Origin: Alicycliphilus denitrificans K601
GTDB taxonomy: Bacteria > Pseudomonadota > Gammaproteobacteria > Burkholderiales > Burkholderiaceae_C
Direction: 5' to 3'
Assembly (NCBI RefSeq): GCF_000204645.1
Contig: NC_015422.1
Coordinates: forward strand, 4,109,001-4,173,000
DNA: 64,000 bases
Positions 44,305-55,348 of the stretch are shown here, piece after piece. Made by a program: the position numbers and the translations under genes. Every line of letters begins with the position of its first letter. The first letter of the stretch is position 1. Below the pieces are notes generated by a model, which was not told the DNA's origin, made no database searches, and saw only the letters and a program-made list of their open reading frames with translations.

Positions 44305-44814
44305 TCAGACCACCGTCAGCGCGCCGGCGTTGATGTTCACGGTGGGGCCCGTCATGACCAGCGAGGCGCCCTTGCCGTTCTGGATGTAGATGCCGGTGTC
44401 GTTGACGACCAGCGTGGCGCCGGTGGCGCTCTTGAGCATGATGCCGCCCGTGGGGCCGGGCAGGTCGCTGATGGTCAGGCCGTTCTGCAGCGTGGTCTGC
44501 AGCGTGAACGCCTGCACGCCGGGCGGCGTGGCGCGCGCCAGGGCCGGCACTTCGGCCGCGCTGCCCCAGAAGCACCCGACCCAGATGGGGTGGTCGGGGT
44601 CGCCCTGCTCGTACTCGATCCACACGCCCGAGCCGATCATGGGCAGCGCGAACATGCCGTTCTGCATGCCGGCCACCGGCACGCAGGGCATGGCCCAGGT
44701 GCCCGGCACCAGGCCCGTCACGTCGGGCACCTGCACCTGCAGCCGGCCGATCTGCATGGGGTCGATGTTGTTGAGCACCATGCCGCGGTACTTGCCGTAG
44801 AACTTGTCGTTCAT
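44305..44814 (-). CDS. eCIS spike protein, gp5/phage baseplate assembly protein V-like
   Basis: 169 residues from MNDKFYGKYRGMVLNNIDPMQIGRLQVQVPDV. The OB-fold domain spans about 1-95, with FALPMIGSGVWIEYEQGDPDHPIWVGCFWG. A short beta-helical C-terminus with repeated strands follows (TGGIMLKSATGATLVVNDTGIYIQNGKGASLVM). Together with the separate gp27-like protein it forms the trimeric spike that VgrG/Afp8 makes as one polypeptide; the split arrangement is seen in many eCIS. Confidence 0.88.
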   Translation of the reverse strand: MNDKFYGKYRGMVLNNIDPMQIGRLQVQVPDVTGLVPGTWAMPCVPVAGMQNGMFALPMIGSGVWIEYEQGDPDHPIWVGCFWGSAAEVPALARATPPGVQAFTLQTTLQNGLTISDLPGPTGGIMLKSATGATLVVNDTGIYIQNGKGASLVMTGPTVNINAGALTVV

Positions 44815-44825
44815 CTTCTCCTCCT

Positions 44826-45968
44826 TCAGACCGGCACCGTGGGCGTGATCGAGACCAGGCCGTTGCGCGTGAGCTCGAAGCTTTGCTTGAACTCGCCGCG
44901 CTTGATCTTGCTGGTCACGCTCTTGACGTAGTACAGGCCGTCGTAGACCACGCCCGCGCCGCGCACGCCGACCAGGCCGCGCGCCTTGAGCACGCGGCCG
45001 TAGCGCAGCACGTCCAGGCTGCCGGTGCCGCTCACGGCGTCCTGCGAAGTGGCGGCCTCGGCCAAGCCGGCCGAGATGGCGCGCATCGGGCTCATCTTGG
45101 CCGTGTCCTTGAGCGGCTTGAGGTTGGCGATCGGCGTTGGCAGCGCAGCCAGCGGCGGCTGCAGCGGATTCAGGTTGGGGATGGGAACCGGGATGGGCGC
45201 GCGCGTGAACTGGTTCTGGATGAAGACCACGGGCAGCACGCCCTTGGTCGCATCGAACGAGAACGACAGGGACTCCACGTTGGTCAGCGCGTCCATGTCC
45301 AGGTTCAGCGCCGGCTGCGGCACGCCGACCTTGATCTCGGGTCCGAAGTAGGCGATGTTGGTGCCCGCCGCCGGCCCCGGCTCCACGTAGAACACATAGC
45401 CGACCTGGCGCGCCAGCTCCTGGATGTAGGCCAGGTCCGTGCCCTGCTGGGCCGGAATCTTGTCGATGGGAATCTGCACGTCGGGAAACAGCACCGGGAT
45501 CACCATCGGTATCAGGCCGAAGGGCGCGTACTTGGCGCACAGCAGCGCCACGCGCCCCTCCACGGGCACGGCCGGAAACGGCAGGCCGCTCCAGTCTTGC
45601 ATGTCCATGGCCTTGGTCACGTCCTCGCCGGTCACCGTGAGCGTGCCTGCCTGGCCGCGCCCGCCGGGCTGCACCTCGACGTGCGTCATCACGCCGTCGA
45701 ACAGCGGCTGGGCGCTGCCGTTCATCGTGAGCACCAGCAGCACGCGCAGCGGCGGCGTGGCCATGCCGGTGTTGGTGCCGGCCGCGAGCAGGAAGATGGT
45801 GTTGAGCTCCGAGCGCGCGGTGATCGTGAACGTGAGCTGAAAGCCCGAGGCATTGCCCGCCGCCGTGCGCACCTCCACGCTCTGCAGCGCGTCCAGCACC
45901 GCGCGCGGCACCGGCAGCGGCACGATGGGGCCGACGAGCAGTGTGAGCTGAATGCCTTGGGCGAACAT
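44826..45968 (-). CDS. eCIS hub protein, gp27/phage late control D-like
   Basis: 380 residues from MFAQGIQLTLLVGP. VEVRTAAGNASGFQLTFTITARSELNTIF, HVEVQPGGRGQAGTLTVTGEDVTKAMDMQDWSG, DLAYIQELARQVGYVFYVEPG and YDGLYYVKSVTSKIKRGEFKQSFELTRNGL are typical of the gp27/gpD hub fold in eCIS. It connects the tube to the spike. The gp5-like gene follows 11 nt downstream. Confidence 0.85.
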   Translation of the reverse strand: MFAQGIQLTLLVGPIVPLPVPRAVLDALQSVEVRTAAGNASGFQLTFTITARSELNTIFLLAAGTNTGMATPPLRVLLVLTMNGSAQPLFDGVMTHVEVQPGGRGQAGTLTVTGEDVTKAMDMQDWSGLPFPAVPVEGRVALLCAKYAPFGLIPMVIPVLFPDVQIPIDKIPAQQGTDLAYIQELARQVGYVFYVEPGPAAGTNIAYFGPEIKVGVPQPALNLDMDALTNVESLSFSFDATKGVLPVVFIQNQFTRAPIPVPIPNLNPLQPPLAALPTPIANLKPLKDTAKMSPMRAISAGLAEAATSQDAVSGTGSLDVLRYGRVLKARGLVGVRGAGVVYDGLYYVKSVTSKIKRGEFKQSFELTRNGLVSITPTVPV

Positions 45969-45970
45969 GG

Positions 45971-46333
45971 TCAGCTCTCGGCGGGGGGCGGCACGCCCTC
46001 GGGCAGGGTGATGCGCAGCACGCTGCCGGGCCGTGCCACCATGGCCTCGGGCAGCATGGCGCCGTTGGCATCGGCCAGGCGCCACCATTGCTCGGCCGAG
46101 CCCAGGTACTGCGCCGCCAGCTGGTCGGCGCGCTGGCCGGCGGCCAGCGTCACGGTCTGCACGGTGGCGAAGCTCTCGGGCGGCGGCAGGAAGCGGCGCG
46201 TGACATAGGCCACGGTGCGGCCGTCGGGCAGCCGGGCCTGCGCCGTGGGCAGGCCGTGGTACCGGCTATCGGGCGCGAATGCCGGCTGGGCCAGGCCGTT
46301 GGCCTGCAGGAAGGCGGCGATGGGGTCGGCCAT
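45971..46333 (-). CDS. eCIS LysM-type tail protein (short)
   Basis: 120 residues. The C-terminal half TVTLAAGQRADQLAAQYLGSAEQWWRLADANGAMLPEAMVARPGSVLRITLPEG has the LysM/tail protein X pattern (D.LA..Y.G....WW.IA..N....P......G..L.IP). Comparable small proteins follow the 220-residue adaptor in eCIS operons and sit between tube and hub. Two-nt gaps on both sides indicate tight coupling. Confidence 0.75.
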   Translation of the reverse strand: MADPIAAFLQANGLAQPAFAPDSRYHGLPTAQARLPDGRTVAYVTRRFLPPPESFATVQTVTLAAGQRADQLAAQYLGSAEQWWRLADANGAMLPEAMVARPGSVLRITLPEGVPPPAES

Positions 46334-46335
46334 GG

Positions 46336-46992
46336 TCAGACTCCCGTCACGCCCAGCGTGGAAAGCGAGGCCGGTTGGGCCTTGGCGGCCAGCTGCTCGC
46401 GGTTTTGCAGATAGGTCATGAACAGCGAGCCGCCCTTGGACGCGAAGCCCAGGTCGTCCACCGTCAGCACGCGCAGGCTGAGCGAGGCCTTGGCATGGAT
46501 GGGGTTCAGCGCCGGGTCGAAGGCCTCTTCGGTCACCGAGAAGCTGGTCAGCTTGACTGGGATGACGCGCCCCGCGCCCCACACGAGCAGCAGCAGCGGC
46601 GCCAGCATGGGCGCGATCTCCAGCGTGCCCGAGCTGGCCTGGCTGTTGACCTTGCCCAGCTGTGCGCTGCTGGGCTGCGAGAGTGATTCCAGCAGTGCGA
46701 TCTGCGGCGCGATGCCGTAGGCCACGGCGGCGGCGTTCTGGTCGGGAAACTCCAGCTGGTCGGTCGCGTCCAGGTCGGCCTCGAAGCTGATGGTCTCCAC
46801 CGCCGGTCCTTTGAAGCGCGTGGGCTCGGCGCGGTCGGCGCCGGCATCGCCGCCGCTTTCCTGCGACTTGAGCTCGCGCTTGAGCGATTCGGCGTTGTAC
46901 TGCAGTGCGATCACGCGTTGCACCTGGGCGGTCTCGGGGTCGATGAGCACGATGCCGCCCTTGGTGAGTTTGGGTGAGGAGCTGATCGTCAT
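46336..46992 (-). CDS. eCIS tube-hub adaptor, Afp7/Pvc7-like LysM protein
   Basis: 218 residues. LTKGGIVLIDPETAQVQRVIALQYNAESLKREL at the start and ETISFEADLDATDQLEF...AYGIAPQIALLESL, with GRVIPVKLTSFSVTEEAFDPALNPIHAKASLSLRVL, match the Afp7/gp53-like peptidoglycan-binding adaptor family in eCIS. A clear LysM fold is not obvious in this copy. It likely joins the first tube ring to the hub. It follows the short DUF4157 gene by 16 nt. Confidence 0.8.
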   Translation of the reverse strand: MTISSSPKLTKGGIVLIDPETAQVQRVIALQYNAESLKRELKSQESGGDAGADRAEPTRFKGPAVETISFEADLDATDQLEFPDQNAAAVAYGIAPQIALLESLSQPSSAQLGKVNSQASSGTLEIAPMLAPLLLLVWGAGRVIPVKLTSFSVTEEAFDPALNPIHAKASLSLRVLTVDDLGFASKGGSLFMTYLQNREQLAAKAQPASLSTLGVTGV

Positions 46993-47008
46993 GACAAGGC
47001 CTTCTCGG

Positions 47009-48364
47009 CTAGTTCACCTTTGTCGTCTTCCACTTGCGGACCCACTTCCGCTTGTCGCTCTTGTGGAGCGTTTCCTTGTCGGTGTGGATTTCGAGCCGCT
47101 TGATCTTTCCCCCGGAGCGGTCGAACACCTCGCGCATCGCAGCGATGCGCGCGGCGTCGTCCTTTTGCGGGGGCAGGTCGCCGTCGGCTTCCATCTGCCT
47201 GGCCCGGTCGAGCAGCCACTTGTCGAAGGTTTTCCCGAGTGCCTTGTCGCCCTTGGCGACGCGGTCGTCGATCTCCTGGCTGGACTTGACCTCGACGACC
47301 CTTTCCTTGCCGTGCCGGGTGTTCACCTCTTCGCCGTCCTCGTCCTTGTCTGCCCGCCGTGCGAAGCGCTCGTTGCTCGTGCGCAGCGTGGAGTCGATGG
47401 CCTTGAATTGCGCCCCGCCGAAGATCGTGCCCACGGCCTTGCCGGTTTCCTCGGACCGGCCGACATAGCAGCCGTAGAACTCCACGGTCGCACCGGGAGC
47501 CATGGCGTCCTTGGCAATGGAGGCGACCTTCTGGTCGGCCGCCATGTCGCTCAGCTCCTGGGCGGTGACGAAGCGGCGGTCGGCCTCGCCCTTGGGTGTC
47601 ATCTTGATGCCGCCCGTGGTGCTGCCATGGCCGATGATGCGGATTTCGCCGACCTTGGTCTTGTTGTCCTTGGCGTACTTGGCCGCGTATTCGGCGGCTT
47701 CCTGGATGTTGTCCACGACGACCACTTTTTCGCCGAGCGTGTTCTGCACGTAGTCGGTCACGTCCTGCGTGTAAGCGTCGTCGGGGGCGCGCATGACGAA
47801 GGTGATGCGCGTGCCTGCGGGCGCCTGGCCGGCCGGTTTGTCGTCGGCCTTGTCCTGGGCCACCGCGCCCTTGCCGTCGTCGGCCTGGATGTGCGGGGAG
47901 CCGGCGCGTGGCGCGCCGCCGACCTTGGCCGGGAGGCCCTTCACCGCGCGGTCGGCGGCGGTGTTGGCCTCGTGCTCGTCGTGCGCATCGCGCCTGAGCG
48001 TGGCGCGGCCGGAGTCCGCATCGCGCTGCTGCGCCACGTGCGCGAGCTCGTGCGCGAGCAGGCGCTGGCCGGCCGGCGAGGCAGGCTTGTATTCGCCATG
48101 GTTGAAGGCGATGTGCCGGCCGATCGTGAAGGCCCGCGAGCCCAGGGCGCTGGCGGCCTCGGCGGCGGCGCGGTCGCTGTGCACGCGCACGTTGGCGAAA
48201 TCGACGTCGAAACGCGCCTGCATCGGCTGGCGCACCGAAGCCGGCAGTTCGTCGCCCGGCTTGCCAACCAGCCGGTTGGCCGCCTCCTCCCCGCGCGCGG
48301 GCCGGCTGTCCCTGCGCGGCACGGCCGCGTCGGCGGCTGGCTTGTGATCGCGCTCATGAGTCAT
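47009..48364 (-). CDS. DUF4157 (eCIS-core) protein with C-terminal clan-CD-like His/Cys domain; putative effector
   Basis: 451 residues from MTHERDHK. Residues about 38-120 are the DUF4157 domain (FDVDFANVRVHSDRAA; zincin-like HELAHVAQQ, 105-113). After a linker, residues about 185-440 form a separate domain. Its pattern IRIIGHGSTTGG (His246) followed by VEFYGCYVG (Cys299) is like the His-Gly/Gly-Cys dyad of clan CD and DUF4347-type proteins. The C-terminus is Lys/Arg-rich. I infer a secreted effector released by or loaded into the particle. The gene is preceded by a 175-nt gap, the only large one in the operon. Confidence 0.75.
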   Translation of the reverse strand: MTHERDHKPAADAAVPRRDSRPARGEEAANRLVGKPGDELPASVRQPMQARFDVDFANVRVHSDRAAAEAASALGSRAFTIGRHIAFNHGEYKPASPAGQRLLAHELAHVAQQRDADSGRATLRRDAHDEHEANTAADRAVKGLPAKVGGAPRAGSPHIQADDGKGAVAQDKADDKPAGQAPAGTRITFVMRAPDDAYTQDVTDYVQNTLGEKVVVVDNIQEAAEYAAKYAKDNKTKVGEIRIIGHGSTTGGIKMTPKGEADRRFVTAQELSDMAADQKVASIAKDAMAPGATVEFYGCYVGRSEETGKAVGTIFGGAQFKAIDSTLRTSNERFARRADKDEDGEEVNTRHGKERVVEVKSSQEIDDRVAKGDKALGKTFDKWLLDRARQMEADGDLPPQKDDAARIAAMREVFDRSGGKIKRLEIHTDKETLHKSDKRKWVRKWKTTKVN

Positions 48365-48539
48365 GCCGGGGCCTCGCGTCGGGAAGGAACCGTACCCGGC
48401 CATGCACCATGGCACCGGCGGATCATTCGTGGTGCCCTTTGAGGGAAAAGCGAAGCCTGTGGGCGGTGTTCATGATTTCCGGCGCCCCATGTCCACATCG
48501 GCCGGAGATTCCTTGCCGCTCCACGCTGACGCTGTTGAT
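48365..48539. other. 175-nt gap inside the eCIS operon
   Basis: All other junctions in the operon are overlaps or gaps of at most 20 nt. This gap holds no credible gene. On the minus strand it could contain a promoter or leader for the downstream DUF4157 effector gene, although no strong -35/-10 pair is evident. Confidence 0.4.
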
Positions 48540-48806
48540 TCATGTGCCGACTCCTGGCATGAGCAGGCGTGCCACGGCCTGGCCGAGCGCCTGGCCGTGG
48601 GCGCCGGCGTCGCCATCGGCGGCCAGCGTGACGCGGCCGGCCCGCAGCCGCGCCGCCGCCGGCAGGCTCGGCAGAACGGCGGCCGCGCCCGGCGCGGCCA
48701 GCTGCTGCGCCAGCGCGTCGTGCAGCGCCGCCGCCAGCGCCGGGGTGTCGGCGGGATCGATGCCGCGCAACACCAGCCGGTCGATGTGCAGCACGATGCG
48801 GTTCAT
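48540..48806 (-). CDS. Small conserved eCIS-associated protein
   Basis: 88 residues from MNRIVLHIDRLVLRGIDPADTPALAAALHDALAQQLA. The starting strand IVLHIDRLVLRG followed by a helix and a C-terminal GQALGQAVARLL is a pattern I recognise in small hypothetical proteins of eCIS operons; no function is known to me. The start overlaps the stop of the long DUF4157 gene (ATGA), so it may act with that protein, for example as chaperone or loading factor. Confidence 0.6.
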   Translation of the reverse strand: MNRIVLHIDRLVLRGIDPADTPALAAALHDALAQQLAAPGAAAVLPSLPAAARLRAGRVTLAADGDAGAHGQALGQAVARLLMPGVGT

Positions 48807-51336
48807 GGCTTCGCCCCCTTGGCCGGCTTGGCGGGACCCGTGCCCAGGGCTGCGGCCGGCGCCGTGACGGTGGCCGAGCGCGTGCGCGTGGTGCCGTAGC
48901 GGCGGCCGGTGGTGTACAGCGGCGCGCCGGCCTGCAGCGTGACGGTCCACTGGTTGCCGGCCTGCTTGTCGATGCGCACCATGACCGAGCCGACGAACAG
49001 CCGGCCCTGGCTGTCGCGGCCGAAGTGCGTCATCGGGTAGCTGTGGCGGCTCAGGTAGGGCGGCTTGTTCATCAGCAGGTAGCTGTTGCCGGGCTGGATC
49101 CATTCGAGCTTGGCGAGCACCTCGTCGTAGATCGGGATCACGTCCTTGTCGGTGCGCGTGGGCGGCTTGGCGGGGTCGGCAGGCACCACCTGCGGATCGC
49201 CCAGGCTGTCCTGGTCGGCCGCCGGCGGGGGCGTGGCGTCCGGGCTGGCCGGGGCCGGATCGGCGGCCGGACTGTCCTGCGCCGCCTTGCCGGCCCGCAG
49301 CGCGGCCATGCCCTGGCGCAGCGATTCGACGACCTGGTCCTCGGTCTTGCCGGTGGCCGGACCCATGCGGCGCAGCAGTTCGTCGACCTCGGCATCGGTC
49401 AGCGGCGGCTGCATGGCGCGGGCCGCCTCCAGCAGCTTGTTGCGGGCCGATTCGGTGAAGCGCGGACCGCCGGCGGCCGGGCGTGCCATGCCCTCGACCA
49501 GCCGTTCGGCCGGTGCCTGGGCGGGCTGCGGACGGGCTGGTGGCGCCGCATCGGGGGCAGTTTCCGGTGCGGCCGGCTCCTCGTGCGTGGCGGCGCTGCC
49601 ACTGCCACTGCCACTGCCACTGCCACTACCGCTGTCGCCGGCCGGCGCGGCGGGGCCGGCGCCGCTGCCCGCACCGCCGCCGCGCTGGCGTGCCGCGATG
49701 CGCTGGCGGATCTGCTCGACCGTCACCTCGCCCTGCGGCATTTGGCCCTTCACGCCGTCGGTGGCCTGCAGCAGCGCCTGCAGCTCCTCGTCGCTGAAGG
49801 CGTCCAGGTTCTGCGCCACCACGCGCGTCAGCTGCTCGGCCGCCTCGCGCCGGGCGGCATCGTAGTTGCCGGTGCGGGCCGCCTCGGTCAGCAGCTTGCG
49901 CAGGCGGTCGTCCTTGCGCAGGGCTTCCTTGATGTCGTCGGGGATGGGCTGGCCGGTGGCGTCGCCGGACTTGATCAGCGTTTCGATCGGGTCCTCGCCC
50001 GGGCCGATGCTGGCTTCCGCGCCCTTGGCCAGCAGCGCCACGATGGCCACCGCCGAGGCCGCGGCCAGCAGGCGGCTCTTGGCCAGCCCCTTGAGCTTGG
50101 AGGCCAGGGTGGCCAGCGTGGCCGTGGCCGCCAGCGCGGCGGCGAAGGCGGGCACCAGGCTGCCGCCGGGTGCGCGCTCCTGGCTGTCCTTGCGCGCGGG
50201 CTTCCTTTCCTTGACCTTGACGTCCTTCTCAACCGGCACCGGCACGGGCGGGGGCGGCTGCTTGCGGCAGGGACAGCGGCTGCGCGCCTGGCTATACGGC
50301 GGCGTGCAGAAGTAGCCGAAGATGCCGGGCTCCATCAGGTGCACGCCGAGCTTCTGCTGCGCGCAGCCGGCGGCCTGGGCCAGCGGGTCCGGCATGGTCA
50401 GGCCGTTGCCGACCCGGATGGCCGCCACCAGCGGCGTGATGGTGCGGTCTGGATAGACGGCCTGCACCTGCTCCATGTAGTACGCGAGGTCCTTGACGCC
50501 CTGGGCCAGCCCGGCCGGCGTGGAAGGCTTGATCTCGCCGATGGCCAGCCCCGTGGGGGTGGCCTGCACCAGATCGAGACGGCCGTTCTCGTCGCCGGGC
50601 GCGCTGAACGGCATCTCGTCCAGGCGCGCGGCGGCCATGCCCGTGCCCAGGCCCAGGAACGCGGCCTGCACCACGGTGTGCGCCACGCGGCCGGCGTTGG
50701 CCGGCCCCTGGCCGGGGTAGGCCGTGTCGTAGCAGATGCCGCAGCCGCCCGCCGCTTCGTTGCTGACGGGAACGCGGTGCAGGCGGCTGCTGCCGGCGCG
50801 CAGCCGCACCTGCGCCGGCCGGCCGGCTGCCACGCGCTGCGCGGCGGCCTCGGCCTCGTGCTCCATGGCGCTGTCGGCGCCGTCGATCGCCAGGCGCTGC
50901 AGGCTACCCGTCGTGCCCTGCTGCTGCACGGTGTGGGCCAGCTCGTGCGCCAGCAGCGGGCCGGCGGCGGGTCGCTGGCCGGGGCCGAACACGATGTGCT
51001 GGCCCACCGTGTAGGCCAGCGCGCCGACGGCCTGGGCCGAGGCCTGGGCCTGCGCGTCGGCATGCACGCGCACGCGGCCGAAGTCGTGGCCGAACAGCGG
51101 CTCCATGGCCAGGCGGGTGGCGCGGTCCAGCGGCTGGCCGGGGCCGCGCAGCGTGCCCTGCACCAGGCTCTGTGCGGCCTCGGCGGTGGCGGCGCCGTCC
51201 TGCGCGGGCGCGCTGCGCGGCTGCAGGCCCAGGTCGGTGCCGAGGCGCTTTCGGGCTTCGCAGGCCGGACAGCGCGACTTGCCGCCGCAGGCGCATTTGC
51301 GCTGCAGTACCGGCTTGGCGGCGGCGTAGGCGGCGA

Positions 51337-51340
<4 letters not shown>
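48803..51340 (-). CDS. Long DUF4157 (eCIS-core) protein with PD-(D/E)xK-like region; putative effector
   Basis: 845 residues. Zinc-ribbon-like start CACGGKSRCPAC (16-27). DUF4157 domain about 68-170 with FGRVRVHADAQA and HELAHTVQQ (132-140). Residues about 196-345 contain RLDLVQ (Asp256) and IGEIKPST (Glu269, Lys271), the spacing of a PD-(D/E)xK nuclease, plus Cys-rich flanks. Two hydrophobic stretches follow (396-413, 424-437), then helical segments, a GS-repeat linker and a C-terminal domain (about 725-845). It is probably a multidomain cargo toxin or tail-associated protein; nuclease activity is inference. ATGA overlaps on both sides. Confidence 0.75.
49596..49637. repeat. Hexanucleotide tandem repeat encoding a Gly-Ser linker
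   Basis: CTGCCA occurs five times perfectly (49596-49625) with two degenerate units after. On the coding strand each unit encodes Gly-Ser. Unit gain or loss would keep frame and change linker length in the long DUF4157 protein. Confidence 0.85.
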
Positions 51341-53273
<1,933 letters not shown>

Positions 53274-53277
<4 letters not shown>

Positions 53278-54611
53278 GTGATGCTCACCGCGAGGTTCAG
53301 GAAATGAGGCGTATCGCCGGGCGAGAGATCCATGTCGACGATGGGGCTCTCGATGCCATCCACGCGCAGGCGCGCGAGGTAGCTGCCGGGTGCCGCGCCC
53401 GGGATGCGGAACTGCAGCGAGCTGGGTGTGGCGCCGGTCGCCAGCGGAGCCACCTCATTGCTGCCCAGCACCAGAGTGGCGTGCTGGCCGCTGCGCAGCT
53501 CGGGCGTGAATTGCAGGGTGATGGTGGCCGAGCCGTCGCCGGCGCGCGCCACGGTCTGCGGCAGGTTGGTGATGCGCGGCGCCAGCGTCAGGGCCAGCCG
53601 GTTGCTGCTCATGCGCCTGGGCTGGTTCAGCATGTCGGGCCGGGTGGCGTCGAGCGTGACCCGGTAGATGCCCACCGGCAGGGCCGCGGCCAGGCCGGCG
53701 AGCGAGAACGCCGCCGTGGTCGCGACGGGCCGGTCCGGCGGCTGCGCGGGCTCGGCGGCGATCTCCAGCGCCACCTGCCACACGTCGCTCTCCAGCCGCA
53801 CGCGGCGGTCCGCGCCGTCCAACGCCTGCCCGTGCAGCGCGACGAGGTCGCCGATGCCGGCCACGGTCTGGCCGGCCGGCGGCTCTGCGCGGGTCAGCAG
53901 CGGCAGGCGCGCCTCCAGGCCGGGCTGCACCGCGATGCCGGTCTCGCGGCCCTGGGCGTCGCGCGGGCCGCGCGCGAGCACGGGCAGTGCGCTGCGTGCG
54001 GGCTGTTGCGCCTGGATCAGCACCACGGAGGCGGTGTAGGCGGCGCTGGGCCGCAGGTGGCTCTGGGTGGCGGTCCAGAATTTGGAGAGCTCCTCGTTCG
54101 TCTGCATCACGGGCGTGATCTTGATCAGCTCCAGTTGCTCGGCCAGGCCCGCATCGGCGAGCGCGCGCAGCGCCGGCGGCAGCGTGTTGCCCACGGGGGG
54201 CGAGGGGACCAGGGCAGCGCGGATGGCGGCGCGCGTGAGCACCGGTGTCTCGTGCAGCAGTTGCATGGCGTAGCCGAGCAGGATTTCGGCATGCAGGTCG
54301 GCGCCGCTGTAGGCCGACAGCAGATAGTGAAGATCCAGCGCGAGCGGCGGGTTCGACAAACGCGTACGGCCGCTGCCGTCGCGCCCGGGCAGGCCCTCGT
54401 TGCGCCAGCCCGGGTTGGGCGTGACCAGGTACATGAACAGGTTGAGCTGCGAGGCCTCAGCTGCGTTGGCCGCCACCACGCGGTCCGGCGCCTGCACGCT
54501 CACTGTGACGCTGGAGCCCAGCACGCTGCTGATGTCGTGGTTGATCAGCCCGTCGTTGAGCAGGTCGCGCAGCACCGCGGTCACGCCGGCAATGGCCAGG
54601 GCCGTGCTCAT
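53274..54611 (-). CDS. eCIS tail terminator/cap protein, DUF4255 (Afp16-like)
   Basis: 445 residues. DUF4255 domain about 1-190: VTAVLRDLLNDGLINHDISSVLGSSVTVSVQAPDRV, LFMYLVTPNPGWRNEGLP, LALDLHYLLSAYSG and AEILLGYAMQLLHETPVL. The remaining part is strand-rich (TVAGIGDLVALHGQALDGADRRV; PRITNLPQTVARAGDGSATITLQFTPEL), probably two Ig-like domains. DUF4255 proteins cap the end of tube and sheath and set particle termination. ATGA overlaps on both sides. Confidence 0.88.
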
Positions 54612-55348
54612 GATGGCTCCTTGCGCCGGGCGAGGTAGGCATCCAGCGACAGCGGTTGTGCGCGCTCGCGCGCTGCATGCCTGGGAGGTCGCGGCTGCGC
54701 AATGGCGGTGACCTCGATGCGGCCAATGTGCACGTGCACTTCAGCTGGCTCCGCCGGGGCCGCTTGCGTTGGTGAAGGCGTCCACGGCGGTGGGAGCACA
54801 TGGGGCGCGCGGAGTGTGTCGGGATGCGCCGCCGCGGCGCGCACGTGAGGCGTGGCGATGGCCTCGGGAGCCTTGCCCGTGGGTAGTAGAGGTGCCGGAT
54901 CGGCATAGGCTGCGGGGCTCTGGGCATGTGCCGGGGATACGTGTCTCGCGGTCGTGGGTGCGGCGACGGTTTCGGTGGTATGCGCCATGTCATCCAGTCC
55001 GGTCGGTCCGGCGGGATCGGCTTCGGCATGGGGCGCCGAGGCGGGCTTCTGCTCAGGCCGGGGCGCAGTGGTGGCGCTGTCCTGCGCCGTGGCCATTTGC
55101 CGTGTGCGTGCAGCCGGGGGGCGTGCGCTGTGCGCCGGTTCGGCGGCGGAGGGGACGGCCTGCTGCTCAATGGCGGCACGGCTCTCACTCGCCTGCACAG
55201 GGCGTGGAGCGGCTGCTGGTTCGGATGGTTCGACGGCCTGCGCCTGCACGATGCTTAGCGCGCCGGCGAATGGCAGGCGCGCATCGCTGCGCACCGTCCA
55301 GGCGCTGCCGGTGGCGCGTGCGGCCAGGCGCTGCAGCAGGCCGTTCAT
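54608..55348 (-). CDS. Pro/Ala-rich eCIS-associated protein with C-terminal strand motif
   Basis: 246 residues from MNGLLQRLAARATG. The middle, about 40-200, is low-complexity, rich in Ala, Pro, Glu and His, and predicted disordered. The only ordered-looking part is the C-terminal AEVHVHIGRIEVTAIAQP followed by LSLDAYLARRKE. The H.HIGRIEV strand recurs in unrelated-looking proteins of similar operons. Function unknown; it occupies a slot near the tail-terminator gene. ATGA overlaps with both neighbours. Length and codon composition fit the operon. Confidence 0.6.
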   Translation of the reverse strand: MNGLLQRLAARATGSAWTVRSDARLPFAGALSIVQAQAVEPSEPAAAPRPVQASESRAAIEQQAVPSAAEPAHSARPPAARTRQMATAQDSATTAPRPEQKPASAPHAEADPAGPTGLDDMAHTTETVAAPTTARHVSPAHAQSPAAYADPAPLLPTGKAPEAIATPHVRAAAAHPDTLRAPHVLPPPWTPSPTQAAPAEPAEVHVHIGRIEVTAIAQPRPPRHAARERAQPLSLDAYLARRKEPS

